Shown here piece by piece: positions 17,331 to 25,273 of a stretch of DNA of 36,824 nt (positions are counted from its first letter, which is position 1; each line of letters opens with the position of its first letter). The translations under genes were made by a program, and so were the position numbers. Where the stretch lies: assembly GCA_021774055.1 (NCBI GenBank), contig JAJFJL010000254.1:1-36824 (forward strand). The letters run 5' to 3'. This stretch comes from Nitrosomonas sp. (GTDB taxonomy: Bacteria > Pseudomonadota > Gammaproteobacteria > Burkholderiales > Nitrosomonadaceae). The notes beneath the pieces are model-generated. The model saw nothing but the letters and a program-made list of their open reading frames with translations, was not told where the DNA came from and did no database searches.

Positions 17331-17672
17331 ATGATGATGAACGGTGAGCAGGTAATTACTACATATGAGTCCATATTAAGCACGACAGGAGAAATGCTTA
17401 CGGCCGCTCAGAATAATGAATGGGATAGGCTGATTGCACTGGAGAAAGAATGTAGAGCGCTAACTGACAAGCTTATTCATAATAAGCCTGAGCAGAAATT
17501 AAATGCTGAATTTCAGCAAAAAAAAGTAGCCATTATTCACCAGGTGTTAGCGCATGACGCGCAAATTCGGGAAATTACCGAGCCCTGGATGATGCGACTA
17601 CAGAATATTCTTAACACCGCTGGGCATAAACGCAACTTACAACAAGCCTATCAAAATGGCAGTTATACCTAA
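17331..17672 (+). CDS. fliT: FliT-like flagellar export chaperone
   Basis: 113 residues, all-helical and charged, in the usual place after fliS. FliT binds FliD and, in enterobacteria, represses FlhDC. The pattern TYESILSTTGEMLTAAQNNEWDRLIALEKECRALTDKL is typical of the poorly conserved FliT family. The start is one of three consecutive ATGs after GAGGCAG. A strong terminator follows, closing the fliST unit. The call rests as much on position as on sequence. Confidence 0.8.
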   Translation: MMMNGEQVITTYESILSTTGEMLTAAQNNEWDRLIALEKECRALTDKLIHNKPEQKLNAEFQQKKVAIIHQVLAHDAQIREITEPWMMRLQNILNTAGHKRNLQQAYQNGSYT

Positions 17673-17695
17673 GATTGAGTTGGTTTTTGACTCAC

Positions 17696-17752
17696 ACCTA
17701 AGTTCTGCAAACAATAACGCAGGCACAGTTGTTTACAGAACTTAGGTTTTGT
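17696..17752 (+). terminator. Rho-independent terminator after fliST
   Basis: ACCTAAGTTCTGCAAACAA pairs with TTGTTTACAGAACTTAGGT, one mismatch, followed by TTTTGTG. It lies 24 bp after the fliT stop. Confidence 0.85.
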
Positions 17753-17823
17753 GTGCTTGTGTGATTAAGACCCAAACATACTCACCGAATTTTCTTTCCT
17801 TTTTTAGAGTCAGTTGAATTGTT

Positions 17824-19533
17824 GTGATTCCGACTACTATCAAAACTGATGCAACGTCACATTCGCCAAATATAGGTCCGGTTGCACCTATAACACCGGT
17901 AACTGCTGCTAGTGATTCACTACATTCAAACCTCACCTTGGGACAAAAATACCAAGCAATTGTTGATGTACGACTAGCAAATGGTGCGGCCAGAGTTTTA
18001 ATTGCAGGACGGCCTTTGCAAATAAATCTTCCTAAAGATATTCTTTCTGGAAATGAAATAGAACTGGTACTTGTCGCCAAGGAACCAAAGTTAAAATTTC
18101 TACTGCAAGATAATATTTCAAAAACTGGCGAGGCGTTACTATCATCAAAATCAGGTTCAGCCACTCCAATAACAGCTACATCAGCAACGTTGCAAAATAA
18201 TATTTCCAAAACTAGCGAGGCATTACTATCATCAAAATCAAGTTCAGCTACTCCAATAACAGCTACATCAGCAACGTTACAAAGTAATATTTCCAAAACT
18301 AGCGAGGCATTACTATCATCAAAATCAAGTTCAGCCACTCCAGTAACAGCTACATCAACAACGTTACAAAGTAATATTTCCAAAACTAGCGAAGCATTAC
18401 TATCATCAAAATCAGGTTCAACCACGCCAATAACAGCTACATCAGCAACGTTACAAAGTAATATTTCCAAAACTAGCGAAGCATTACTATCATCAAAATC
18501 AGGTTCAACCACTCCAATAACAGCTACATCAGCAACGTTACAAAGTAATATTTCCAAAACTAGCGAAACATTACTATCATCAAAATCAGGTTCAACCACT
18601 CCAATAACAGCTACTCCAGATTTAACCCAACCAGATCTCGATTTCACCTTGGGTCAAAAATATCAAGCAGTCGTTGATACACGACTAGCAAACGGCAATA
18701 CCAGGGTTTTAATTGCAGAGCATTCATTACAGATGAATCTCTCCAAAGATATTCTTTCTGGAAGTAAAATAGAACTTGTATTTATTGCTAAAGAGCCAAA
18801 TTTAAAATTTTTACTACAAAACAACACTTCTTTAGATAAAAGCAAAGGTTCGGCTGTTATTAGCTCAACCGGAAGCCTTATTGGTTCGTTAGCACAAGGC
18901 ATCGCAAAATCACCTGCATCGCAACCCCTAATCAGTACAACACCTATTTTGACAAGTCCACCAACAAATAGCGCGGAAACCTCCGTTTTATTACAAAAAA
19001 CATTATCTCAAAGTGGGTTATTCTATGAGTCACATCAGTCACAATGGTTGGTTGGAGAAAAAACATTAATACAATTGAAACAAGAGCCTCAAGGTAAACT
19101 AGTCATTGCGTCAGGTTCCACCAATATCTCCGCTACTGTATTAAACAGTGATACACCTGCTAACACACAAAACTTGCCTTTAGTACAACAACAGCTTGCT
19201 GTACTGGAAACAAATCATTTGGCTTGGCATGGGGAGATATGGCCTAAGCAGATAATGGAATGGGAGGTTCTTGAAAAGAAGTCAGATGGAAACAAATCAG
19301 AAGAAGATGAACAACCAACTCCATGGCAAACAAAATTACGCCTTGATTTGCCAAAACTAGGTGAAGTTTCTGCTACTATTATGTTTAATTCTGGTAATGT
19401 GCGTATTAAGATTCATACCAACACTGAAACCACAAAATTATTAAAAAACAACCAGCCACAGCTAACAACTGCCATGAATATAGCAGGCTTGAATGTTCAA
19501 GCGGTAGAGGTATTTCATGATGATGAAAAATGA
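17824..19533 (+). CDS. fliK: FliK-type flagellar hook-length control protein with internal tandem repeats
   Basis: 569 residues. The C-terminal part (about 470-565: PWQTKLRLDLPKLGEVSATIMFNSGNVRIKIHTNTETTKLLKN) resembles the FliK C-terminal domain that switches export specificity through FlhB. The N-terminal part has two homologous ~63-residue blocks (LTLGQKYQAIVDVRLANG... and FTLGQKYQAVVDTRLANG...) flanking six 29-residue repeats (SNISKTSEALLSSKSGS...TLQ). Start is a GTG at 17824, the only standard start after an in-frame TGA at 17815; its ribosome site is weak. The gene overlaps the FlhB-like gene by 17 bp, which supports a partner role. It follows a terminator, so it should have its own promoter, which I could not identify. 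FliK length can affect hook length, so repeat number could matter. Confidence 0.8.
   Translation: MIPTTIKTDATSHSPNIGPVAPITPVTAASDSLHSNLTLGQKYQAIVDVRLANGAARVLIAGRPLQINLPKDILSGNEIELVLVAKEPKLKFLLQDNISKTGEALLSSKSGSATPITATSATLQNNISKTSEALLSSKSSSATPITATSATLQSNISKTSEALLSSKSSSATPVTATSTTLQSNISKTSEALLSSKSGSTTPITATSATLQSNISKTSEALLSSKSGSTTPITATSATLQSNISKTSETLLSSKSGSTTPITATPDLTQPDLDFTLGQKYQAVVDTRLANGNTRVLIAEHSLQMNLSKDILSGSKIELVFIAKEPNLKFLLQNNTSLDKSKGSAVISSTGSLIGSLAQGIAKSPASQPLISTTPILTSPPTNSAETSVLLQKTLSQSGLFYESHQSQWLVGEKTLIQLKQEPQGKLVIASGSTNISATVLNSDTPANTQNLPLVQQQLAVLETNHLAWHGEIWPKQIMEWEVLEKKSDGNKSEEDEQPTPWQTKLRLDLPKLGEVSATIMFNSGNVRIKIHTNTETTKLLKNNQPQLTTAMNIAGLNVQAVEVFHDDEK
18109..18630 (+). repeat. Six tandem 87-bp repeats inside fliK
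   Basis: Units of 29 codons begin (G/A/C)ATAATATTTC and encode NISKTSEALLSSKSxSxTPI. Copies 2-6 differ by a few bases each; the first and last are most diverged. The in-frame unit length keeps fliK open at any copy number. The long antisense ORF 17742..18647 is a by-product of this repetition. Confidence 0.95.
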
Positions 19534-19807
19534 AACGATTCAATCTGCTGTTGCACTTGCTTACCGCAGTGGTTTTTCAGTACCAAAGGTTGTCGCTAAA
19601 GGTAGAGGGGTTACTGCTGAAGAGATAATTAAACGCGCCAAAGAGTCGGGTATTTATGTTCATGAATCTTCAGAGTTAGTAGCATTGTTAATGCAAGTTA
19701 ACTTAGATGACCATATACCGCCGCAACTTTATAGAGCGGTTGCCGAATTACTTGCCTGGCTTTATCAACTAGAACAAGAACAATCGGATATTAATGGAAC
19801 CAATTAA
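19517..19807 (+). CDS. FlhB C-terminal domain homologue (FlhB2/FlhX-like)
   Basis: 96 residues with no membrane part. It matches the cytoplasmic C-terminal domain of the export-gate protein FlhB: AVALAYRSGFSVPKVVAKGRGVTAEEIIKRAKESGIYVHESSELVALLMQVNLDDHIPPQLYRAVAELLAWLY. It lacks the NPTH autocleavage site, as usual for these stand-alone copies, which correspond to the FlhB fragment after cleavage. It overlaps fliK by 17 bp. A role in substrate switching with FliK is likely. The start is at the first of adjacent ATGs inside the fliK end. Confidence 0.9.
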   Translation: MMMKNETIQSAVALAYRSGFSVPKVVAKGRGVTAEEIIKRAKESGIYVHESSELVALLMQVNLDDHIPPQLYRAVAELLAWLYQLEQEQSDINGTN

Positions 19808-19869
19808 TCTCCTAAAACAGATTATCTTAAATAACCTTCCGATTTAATCAAATAAAAACTTAATAAATA

Positions 19870-20634
19870 ATGCCTAAGCTCAATCAAGTATTAGAAGAAT
19901 CTGCGCGCATTGAGTCGATGCAAGAAGAAGATAAAGATAAGGAATTTCGTATCCATGACAAATTGGATATCTGCGCCGTTCTGCAAAAAATTAAGCGTAA
20001 GCATTCATTGATAACAATGTACCTTGGTAAAAGCAATAACTTTATTCTAACTTCAATTTTGGCAGTCGATACGGAGCACAATGAAATAATTATTGACTAC
20101 GGTATTGATGAAGCATTAAATCAGCTTGCACTTAAGGCTGACAGATTGACTTTCATTGCATCTGAAGATCGCATTAAAATAGATTTTGTCTGTAACACTA
20201 TTAAAAAAATGCAGTTTGAAGAACGCAATGCTTTTATCGTCAATTTACCTGATTCTTTGGTTCGAATGCAAAGAAGAAATTATTTCAGGGTTGTGACGCC
20301 AACTATTAATACATTAAAATGTATTATTCCGTTACCTGATGGACATAATACAGAAGTTGCATTAGCTGATATAAGCAGTGGTGGTACTGCATTAATAGAG
20401 CATAAGCCTGTGGTTAATTTTGAATTAGGAACGACGTTTAGAAACTGCCAGATTATATTACCCAACGTCGGCACCGTTACTGTGACAATTCAAGTAAAAA
20501 ATACTTTTGAAGTCACCTTAAAGAATGACGATGTTTGCAAACGTATTGGATGTGAATTTGTAGCACTACCAATGAAAATGGCAGCGATTATACAACGTTA
20601 TATTATGAAACTAGAACAGATGGCACGCTCATAA
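19870..20634 (+). CDS. YcgR-like flagellar brake protein with PilZ domain
   Basis: 254 residues. Residues about 25-135 fit the YcgR N-terminal domain (LITMYLGKSNNFILTSILAVD). A PilZ domain follows with both c-di-GMP contacts, the arginine motif RRNYFR (about 134-139) and DISSGG (about 168-173). c-di-GMP-loaded YcgR proteins slow or bias the motor by contacting FliG/MotA. A diguanylate cyclase is encoded 10 kb downstream among the flagellar genes. The start ATG at 19870 has a poor ribosome site; M17 is an alternative. It ends the plus-strand run that began with fliK. Confidence 0.9.
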   Translation: MPKLNQVLEESARIESMQEEDKDKEFRIHDKLDICAVLQKIKRKHSLITMYLGKSNNFILTSILAVDTEHNEIIIDYGIDEALNQLALKADRLTFIASEDRIKIDFVCNTIKKMQFEERNAFIVNLPDSLVRMQRRNYFRVVTPTINTLKCIIPLPDGHNTEVALADISSGGTALIEHKPVVNFELGTTFRNCQIILPNVGTVTVTIQVKNTFEVTLKNDDVCKRIGCEFVALPMKMAAIIQRYIMKLEQMARS

Positions 20635-20642
20635 AGGTAGCG

Positions 20643-20792
20643 CCTAGATCTTGTACAACAAACTATTTCATATAGAAAACTTTATTCTTTGGGGATATCA
20701 ATAAGTATTCCAAAAAGAATAAAATCTATGAGTCACAGCATCAACACCTCCATAATCGTCGTAATGGCGCATGGAATACACCCTGTAGAGCT
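20643..20792. repeat. Family A copy followed by a fragment of family B
   Basis: CCTAGATCTTGTACAACAAA..., centre GGGGATATCAATAAGTATTCC, then AAAAAGAATAAAATCTATG (20643-20738) is a family A copy lacking its far right end. GGCGCATGGAATACACCCTG (about 20765-20784) matches part of the family B core. They fill the gap between the PilZ gene and the fliE stop. Confidence 0.75.
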
Positions 20793-20835
20793 AGAAACAC
20801 ACACGAAAGCGGATAAATATTATAAAGAAAGCCAC

Positions 20836-21162
20836 TTACACTTGCATTCTCATGATTTCTTGGTAACTTTGCACTAATTTATTACGCATTTGTATCATTG
20901 ACTGAAAAGATACATTAGATTTTTGTAACGATATCATGACTTCATGCAAGTTTTTGTCTGATTCACCGCTGGTAAATTCCCGTGTTGCCTTGCCTGCTGC
21001 CTGTTGCGTAGCATTGACTTGATCGATAGCTGCTTTAAATTTATGCCCAAAATCAGCTGATGCAGCATTTTCTTCAGATGCTGATAGCTTTTTTGTACCG
21101 GAAGCAGTTGCTGATGCTGCACGCAATTGCGAAAGCACATTTTCAATTCCAGAATTATCCAT
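20836..21162 (-). CDS. fliE: Flagellar MS-ring/rod junction protein FliE
   Basis: 108 residues, the family length. FliE links the MS ring to the rod and is the first type III substrate. Seen: DFGHKFKAAIDQVNATQQAAGKATREFTSGESDKNLHEVMISLQKSNVSFQSMIQMRNKLVQSYQEIMRMQV, with the typical helical C terminus. It is on the minus strand and diverges from fliF across 920 bp; in many bacteria fliE is contiguous and co-directional or closely divergent. The ATG has AAGGTTGGG upstream. Confidence 0.95.
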   Translation of the reverse strand: MDNSGIENVLSQLRAASATASGTKKLSASEENAASADFGHKFKAAIDQVNATQQAAGKATREFTSGESDKNLHEVMISLQKSNVSFQSMIQMRNKLVQSYQEIMRMQV

Positions 21163-21199
21163 GATTTAAACCCAACCTTTATTCACCTAAGCCTCACAA

Positions 21200-21275
21200 A
21201 CGATCATGCATATAATGTATAACAAATTGTTTCATAGAGTGAATCTTATTCCACATAGAATAAAGTTTGCCATAT
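21200..21275. repeat. Shortened family A palindrome
   Basis: CGATCATGCATATAATGTAT, AACAAATTGTTTCATAGAGTG and CTTATTCCACATAGAATAAAG match the family A right half in reverse. The usual GGAATATCAATAAGTATTCC centre is deleted. It lies just upstream of fliE. Confidence 0.7.
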
Positions 21276-21332
21276 GAGACCCACTGTTGCCTTACAAAGA
21301 AACAACATAACCTTACCCCTGATACGATACCC

Positions 21333-21390
21333 GTAGAGCGCATTCCATGCATCATTTATACGATTGGTGTGTAAAAAACACCCTATTACA
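21333..21390. repeat. Degenerate family B core
   Basis: GTAGAGCGCATTCCATGCATC ... GATTGGTGTGTAAAAAACACC, a decayed version of the double-hairpin core at 3135-3218. Confidence 0.65.
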
Positions 21391-21638
21391 CCTTCTATAG
21401 TGACAGGTAGCATAGCATTATTCAGGTTGTTATTTATGATCAGAATAAAGCCAACAAATTCACTCTGTTCGAGCATTCAGCTTAAATAAAAATACTGATA
21501 ATCTTTATATCGTTATGTTAAGGTGGCTGAGGTAGGATAATATCTCATTGAAAATAGCATGTATTCGCACTAAGACGAGGCAATAATACTTTATCCATTT
21601 GGACTTGCCTTACCCTAAATTAAATAGAGTGAATATTT

Positions 21639-21781
21639 GGGCATCCTTAATATCAACACCAAAGTAGTTTGCACTTTTGATGTCAAAAAATCACACGCAG
21701 GTTGCATTCCATGCACCATTTATAACGTTGGTGCGTAAAGCGCACTCTACCTTAAATGTAAACTGAATAATGAAGGGCGCC
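21639..21781. repeat. Full-length family B element (about 143 bp)
   Basis: Starts GGGCATCCTTAATATCAAC, runs through AGTAGTTTGCACTTTTGATG and the core GCATTCCATGCACC...GGTGCGTAAAGCGCACTC, and ends ATGAAGGGCGCC. The copy at 25034-25175 is the same in reverse. The similar ends GGGCATCCTT / AAGG-GC-GCC look like short terminal inverted repeats. Confidence 0.75.
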
Positions 21782-21878
21782 GATGTTTCATGGCTTTACC
21801 TTTATAGCAACCAATCTTTACATCAGGCAGTTATTGAATTTTTTAAACAACTTCTAGTACAAATGTAGTATTGGGATT

Positions 21879-22041
21879 TATACTTTGCGCGGCCATAGTT
21901 TCAGTTTTCTAGTGGATCATTTTTGCCAATACCAGCGTTACTGAAATAATTACATGGCTAGCTATGCACTTGTTTCAGCACCTTGCTCTTGACAAAAATT
22001 ATCACACTGTAAAATCTGAAACCATGACCGCGAAAAGTATA
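21879..22041. repeat. 163-bp near-perfect palindrome, family C, upstream of fliF
   Basis: Arms start TATACTTTGCGCGGCCATAG and end CATGACCGCGAAAAGTATA; the centre is CATGGCTAGCTATG. A second copy of exactly the same length is at 36529-36691. It ends 41 bp before the fliF ATG. On the plus strand it holds TTGACA (21989) and TAAAAT (22010) 15 bp apart, a weak promoter candidate for fliF. The remainder of the 21163-22082 gap shows repeats only. Confidence 0.85.
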
Positions 22042-22082
22042 TTACCAGTCAAACAGATCAAGATTTAAGTGGGAAAGATATT

Positions 22083-23828
22083 ATGGCAACCGTACCAAGT
22101 GAGTCTGTCGTAGCAGACGAATCTATTATACAAACACGGCTAGAACAATTCAATCAACTTCCAAGTCAAAAAAAACTTGGCTTTATGATTGCTGCCGCAG
22201 CAATTATTGCATTGTTGGTTGGAGCTTGGATGTGGAGCCAAACACCTGATTACAGAGTACTTTATTCCAATCTATCAGATGATCAGGATGGTGGTGAAAT
22301 TATCAATGCACTGCAACAAATGAATGTTCCGTACAAATTTTCTAAGGGTGGCAGCACAATTCTTGTTCCTGACAACCAAGTCCATGATGTACGCTTAAAA
22401 CTTGCTAGTCAAGGATTACCTAAAGGTGGCTTAGCTGGTTTTGAACTAATGGAAAATCAAAAATTTGGATCTAGTCAGTTTTTGGAACAAGTCAATTATC
22501 AACGTGCCATAGAAGGGGAATTATCACGATCTGTGCAGTCACTATCAGCTGTCCAAAGTGCACGCGTACATCTTGCTATTCCTAAGTCATCTGTATTCGC
22601 CAGAGAACGAAAACAACCTAGTGCCTCTGTATTGCTCAATTTGATTCCTGGCAGATCGATGAGCACAGAGCAAATAAATGCTATTACCCATTTAGTGTCA
22701 AGCAGTGTACCAAGCCTGGAAACCAATAATGTTACCGTAGTTGACCAAGATGGTAATTTATTAAATCTACAAGCTGACGACAAATCTAACGTTGGCCTTG
22801 ATGCAGATCAGCTACAATATATTGCGGCACTAGAGGAAGGCTACATTAAACGAATCGAAACAATTCTTACACCGATTGCTGGACGAAATAACGTGCGCGC
22901 ACAGGTAACAACAGATGTTGATTTTTCACGTATTGAGCGTGCGGAAGAAATTTATCGACCAAACGATAGCGAAGAAAATCCAGCTACAATTCGTAGCCAG
23001 CAAAATGTAGAGTCTATGTCTACTGGCTCCAATTTTGATGGTGGTATTCCAGGAGCGCTAACAAATCGTCCTCCTGAACCAGCACAAGCCCCTATTGAGG
23101 TTGATGTTGGAGAAGTAGAAGACGGTGTGCAAGATAATGAGCCGGCAGTCCCTACAGATCAACGTTCAGAGTCAACAATAAATTATGAGGTAGATAAAAC
23201 CACCTTACACACGCAAGAATCTACAGGTGGGATTAAACGATTATCTGCGGCAGTTGTAGTTAATTTTCGTGCCAATACTGATGAAGAAGGTAATGTCACA
23301 TACGAGCCACTAACTGCTAAGGAGATCGAAGATATTAATAATCTAGCCAAGAATGCAGTCGGTTATAACGAAGCACGTGGTGACACACTAACAGTAACAA
23401 ATAGTTTATTTAGTGAAGCACAAGCATCCACTGATCCATTATGGAAAGATCCAGATATGCTTATGCTGGGGAAAGAAATTGGCAAACAGTTATTAATTGC
23501 AGCATTAGTTTTATTCTTCTTGCTTAAAGTATTACGGCCATTTTTAAAGAGTTTAGCACCGCAACCACCGGTAGAAGAGCCTCCTTTAGCAGAGAACGCT
23601 TTGGAAGATGGAGGAGCATCTGAGCAAAATCGTCTGGCCGGAGAGGGAGGTGAACAAAACATGCTGACTGCAGAGGAAACGTTAGCACTGGAGCAATCTA
23701 CGGAAAAAGCTGCTAATCGGACATCCTATGAAGAAAACCTTAAAAAAGCCAAGAAAATGGCTATCGAAGAGCCAGTGATTGTTGCTAATGTTATCAAGGA
23801 ATGGGTGGCTGGTGATGGCGGAAAATGA
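22083..23828 (+). CDS. fliF: Flagellar MS-ring protein FliF
   Basis: 581 residues. It forms the inner-membrane MS ring around the export gate. A first membrane helix is at about 35-52 (MIAAAAIIALLVGAWMW) and a second near 465-485 (LLIAALVLFFLLKVL). Between them are the YscJ/FliF ring-building motifs (RVLYSNLSDDQDGGEI, GGSTILVPDNQVHDVRLKLA, LPKGGLAGFELM, SVQSARVHLAIPKSSVFARE). The C-terminal tail (about 550-581) is the FliG-binding end. It overlaps fliG by 14 bp. Start ATG follows GTGGGAAAG. Repeat-rich DNA, not fliE, lies directly upstream. Confidence 0.97.
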   Translation: MATVPSESVVADESIIQTRLEQFNQLPSQKKLGFMIAAAAIIALLVGAWMWSQTPDYRVLYSNLSDDQDGGEIINALQQMNVPYKFSKGGSTILVPDNQVHDVRLKLASQGLPKGGLAGFELMENQKFGSSQFLEQVNYQRAIEGELSRSVQSLSAVQSARVHLAIPKSSVFARERKQPSASVLLNLIPGRSMSTEQINAITHLVSSSVPSLETNNVTVVDQDGNLLNLQADDKSNVGLDADQLQYIAALEEGYIKRIETILTPIAGRNNVRAQVTTDVDFSRIERAEEIYRPNDSEENPATIRSQQNVESMSTGSNFDGGIPGALTNRPPEPAQAPIEVDVGEVEDGVQDNEPAVPTDQRSESTINYEVDKTTLHTQESTGGIKRLSAAVVVNFRANTDEEGNVTYEPLTAKEIEDINNLAKNAVGYNEARGDTLTVTNSLFSEAQASTDPLWKDPDMLMLGKEIGKQLLIAALVLFFLLKVLRPFLKSLAPQPPVEEPPLAENALEDGGASEQNRLAGEGGEQNMLTAEETLALEQSTEKAANRTSYEENLKKAKKMAIEEPVIVANVIKEWVAGDGGK

Positions 23829-24816
23829 TGGCATTACTAAAAGTGCAATATTAATGATGTCACTAGGCGAAGCTGAGGCAGCCTCTGTATTTAAGCATTT
23901 GACACCTAAAGAAGCACAAAGATTAGGTGAGGCAATGTCTACCTTAAACAATGTTACACACAATGAAATTGGGGGAGTAATTGAAGAACTGATTGACCAG
24001 ACAGAAGAAAAAACTACTCTAGGACATAATTCAGACGATTACATTAGGAATGTACTAACTAACGCCCTAGGTGATGATAAAGCTGCCAACTTAATTGACC
24101 GAATTTTACATGGTGGTGATACCAGTGGTATTGAAAGCTTGAAATGGATGGATGCACCATCGGTAGCAGAATTAATAAAAGACGAACATTCACAGATTAT
24201 TGCAACTATCCTAGTTCACCTTGAACGTGATCATGCGAGTGAAATTTTAAGTTTATTGACTGAGCGATTACGTAATGATGTGCTATTGCGAGTCTCTACG
24301 CTGGATAGTATCCAGCCAGATGCATTACGTGAGCTTAATGAGGTTCTAGTTAAACTAATGTCTGGTGGCAATAATAGCATTAGAAAAGCTCCAATGGGTG
24401 GCATCCGTGCAACAGCCGAAATTCTTAATTTTATGCCAACCGCAATGGAGAATAATATTATAGAAAATATCAAACAATATGACTCTGATTTTGCCCAACA
24501 AATAATGGATGAAATGTTTGTATTCGATAATCTAATGGATATTGATGATCATGGCATTCAATTGTTATTGCGAGAGGTACAGTCTGAATCTCTAATTATC
24601 GCACTCAAAGGTGCCGCAGAAGAACTACGCACTAAAATATTTAAAAACATGTCACAACGTGCCGCTGAAATGCTAAGAGAGGATCTTGAAGCAAAAGGCC
24701 CGGTACGTGTTTCAGAAGTAGAAGCAGAACAAAAAGAAATTCTTAAAACACTACGCCAATTGGCTGATGATGGACAGATTGTTATTGGCGGTGGCGGAGA
24801 AGATAATTTTCTTTAG
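23815..24816 (+). CDS. fliG: Flagellar motor switch protein FliG
   Basis: 333 residues from the ATG at 23815 (MAENDGITKSAILMMSLGE); the ORF track's earlier start at 23779 would add 12 residues from the fliF tail and is unlikely. FliG couples MotA torque to the C-ring. Visible: N-terminal FliF-binding domain, armadillo middle domain with EHSQIIATILVHLERDHASEIL and the C-terminal motor domain with MFVFDNLMDIDDHGIQLLLREV and charged residues that face MotA. It overlaps fliF by 14 bp. Downstream 457 bp of palindromes separates it from fliH. Confidence 0.97.
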   Translation: MAENDGITKSAILMMSLGEAEAASVFKHLTPKEAQRLGEAMSTLNNVTHNEIGGVIEELIDQTEEKTTLGHNSDDYIRNVLTNALGDDKAANLIDRILHGGDTSGIESLKWMDAPSVAELIKDEHSQIIATILVHLERDHASEILSLLTERLRNDVLLRVSTLDSIQPDALRELNEVLVKLMSGGNNSIRKAPMGGIRATAEILNFMPTAMENNIIENIKQYDSDFAQQIMDEMFVFDNLMDIDDHGIQLLLREVQSESLIIALKGAAEELRTKIFKNMSQRAAEMLREDLEAKGPVRVSEVEAEQKEILKTLRQLADDGQIVIGGGGEDNFL

Positions 24817-24897
24817 AAAAAATTTATAACATCCTTCATATTGATTCAAAAGTAGTTTACACTTTTAATATTAAAAATTCTCTTTGGCGCATATTTA

Positions 24898-24940
24898 TCC
24901 CTCGTTATTCCTGCTAGAAACATGCAGGAATAACGGAGGG
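24898..24940. terminator. Hairpin after fliG, terminator or REP
   Basis: CCCTCGTTATTCCTGC and GCAGGAATAACGGAGGG pair around TAGAAACAT with one mismatch. It resembles the widespread CGTTATTCCTGC repeat. The T-tract after it (TGTTTCAT) is poor, so termination is uncertain. Confidence 0.5.
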
Positions 24941-24996
24941 TGTTTCATATAAGCTATTTTTGATAGCATTTCAATGTGAAACCTTGTATTTTCGAC

Positions 24997-25062
24997 AAAT
25001 GTAAACCGAATATTGAAGGATGTATAATTTATTGGGCATCCTTCAATATTCGGTTTACATTT
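24997..25062. repeat. Perfect 26-bp inverted repeat
   Basis: AAATGTAAACCGAATATTGA... (24997-25022) is matched exactly by its reverse complement at 25037-25062 around a 14-nt spacer. The right arm is the end of the family B element at 25034-25175; the left arm is the same family B end in the opposite direction, so this is a head-to-head junction of two element ends. Confidence 0.9.
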
Positions 25063-25175
25063 AAGCCAGAGTGTGTTTTACGCACCAACGCTATAAATAG
25101 TGCATAGAATGCACTCTACTTGTAATTTTTTACATCAAAAGTGTAAACTAGTTTGATGCTGATATGAAAGGTGCC
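25034..25175. repeat. Full-length family B element between fliG and fliH
   Basis: GGGCATCCTTCAATATTCGG, core GTGTTTTACGCACCAACGC...GTGCATAGAATGCACTC, then TACATCAAAAGTGTAAACTAG and GAAAGGTGCC. It corresponds to the reverse complement of 21639-21781. A further piece (about 24825-24870, CATCCTTCATATTG...AGTTTACACTTTTAATA) lies just after fliG. Confidence 0.8.
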
Positions 25176-25273
25176 ACTTATTGATTAGTTTTGCAATCAA
25201 AGATACCACACAAAATTTGCAATATTAGGTTGTGCTATCACCAGCCTGATCCACCAAGCTTGCAGGATATAAC

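Noticed and set aside
18109-18630. CRISPR-like regular repeat array
   Set aside because: Units are directly tandem, without unique spacers, and encode a continuous protein.
17742-18647. 301-aa antisense ORF with regular repeats
   Set aside because: It is the complement of the fliK tandem repeats; 87-bp in-frame units keep the antisense frame open. No ribosome site or family features.
20689-20877. 62-aa ORF between the PilZ gene and fliE
   Set aside because: Translation of family A/B repeat DNA overlapping the fliE end.
21246-21476. 76-aa minus-strand ORF upstream of fliE
   Set aside because: Made largely of repeat sequence, no recognisable product.
23779-23814. Earlier fliG start in the ORF track
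   Set aside because: It adds 12 hydrophobic residues translated from the fliF tail; the ATG at 23815 gives the usual FliG N terminus.
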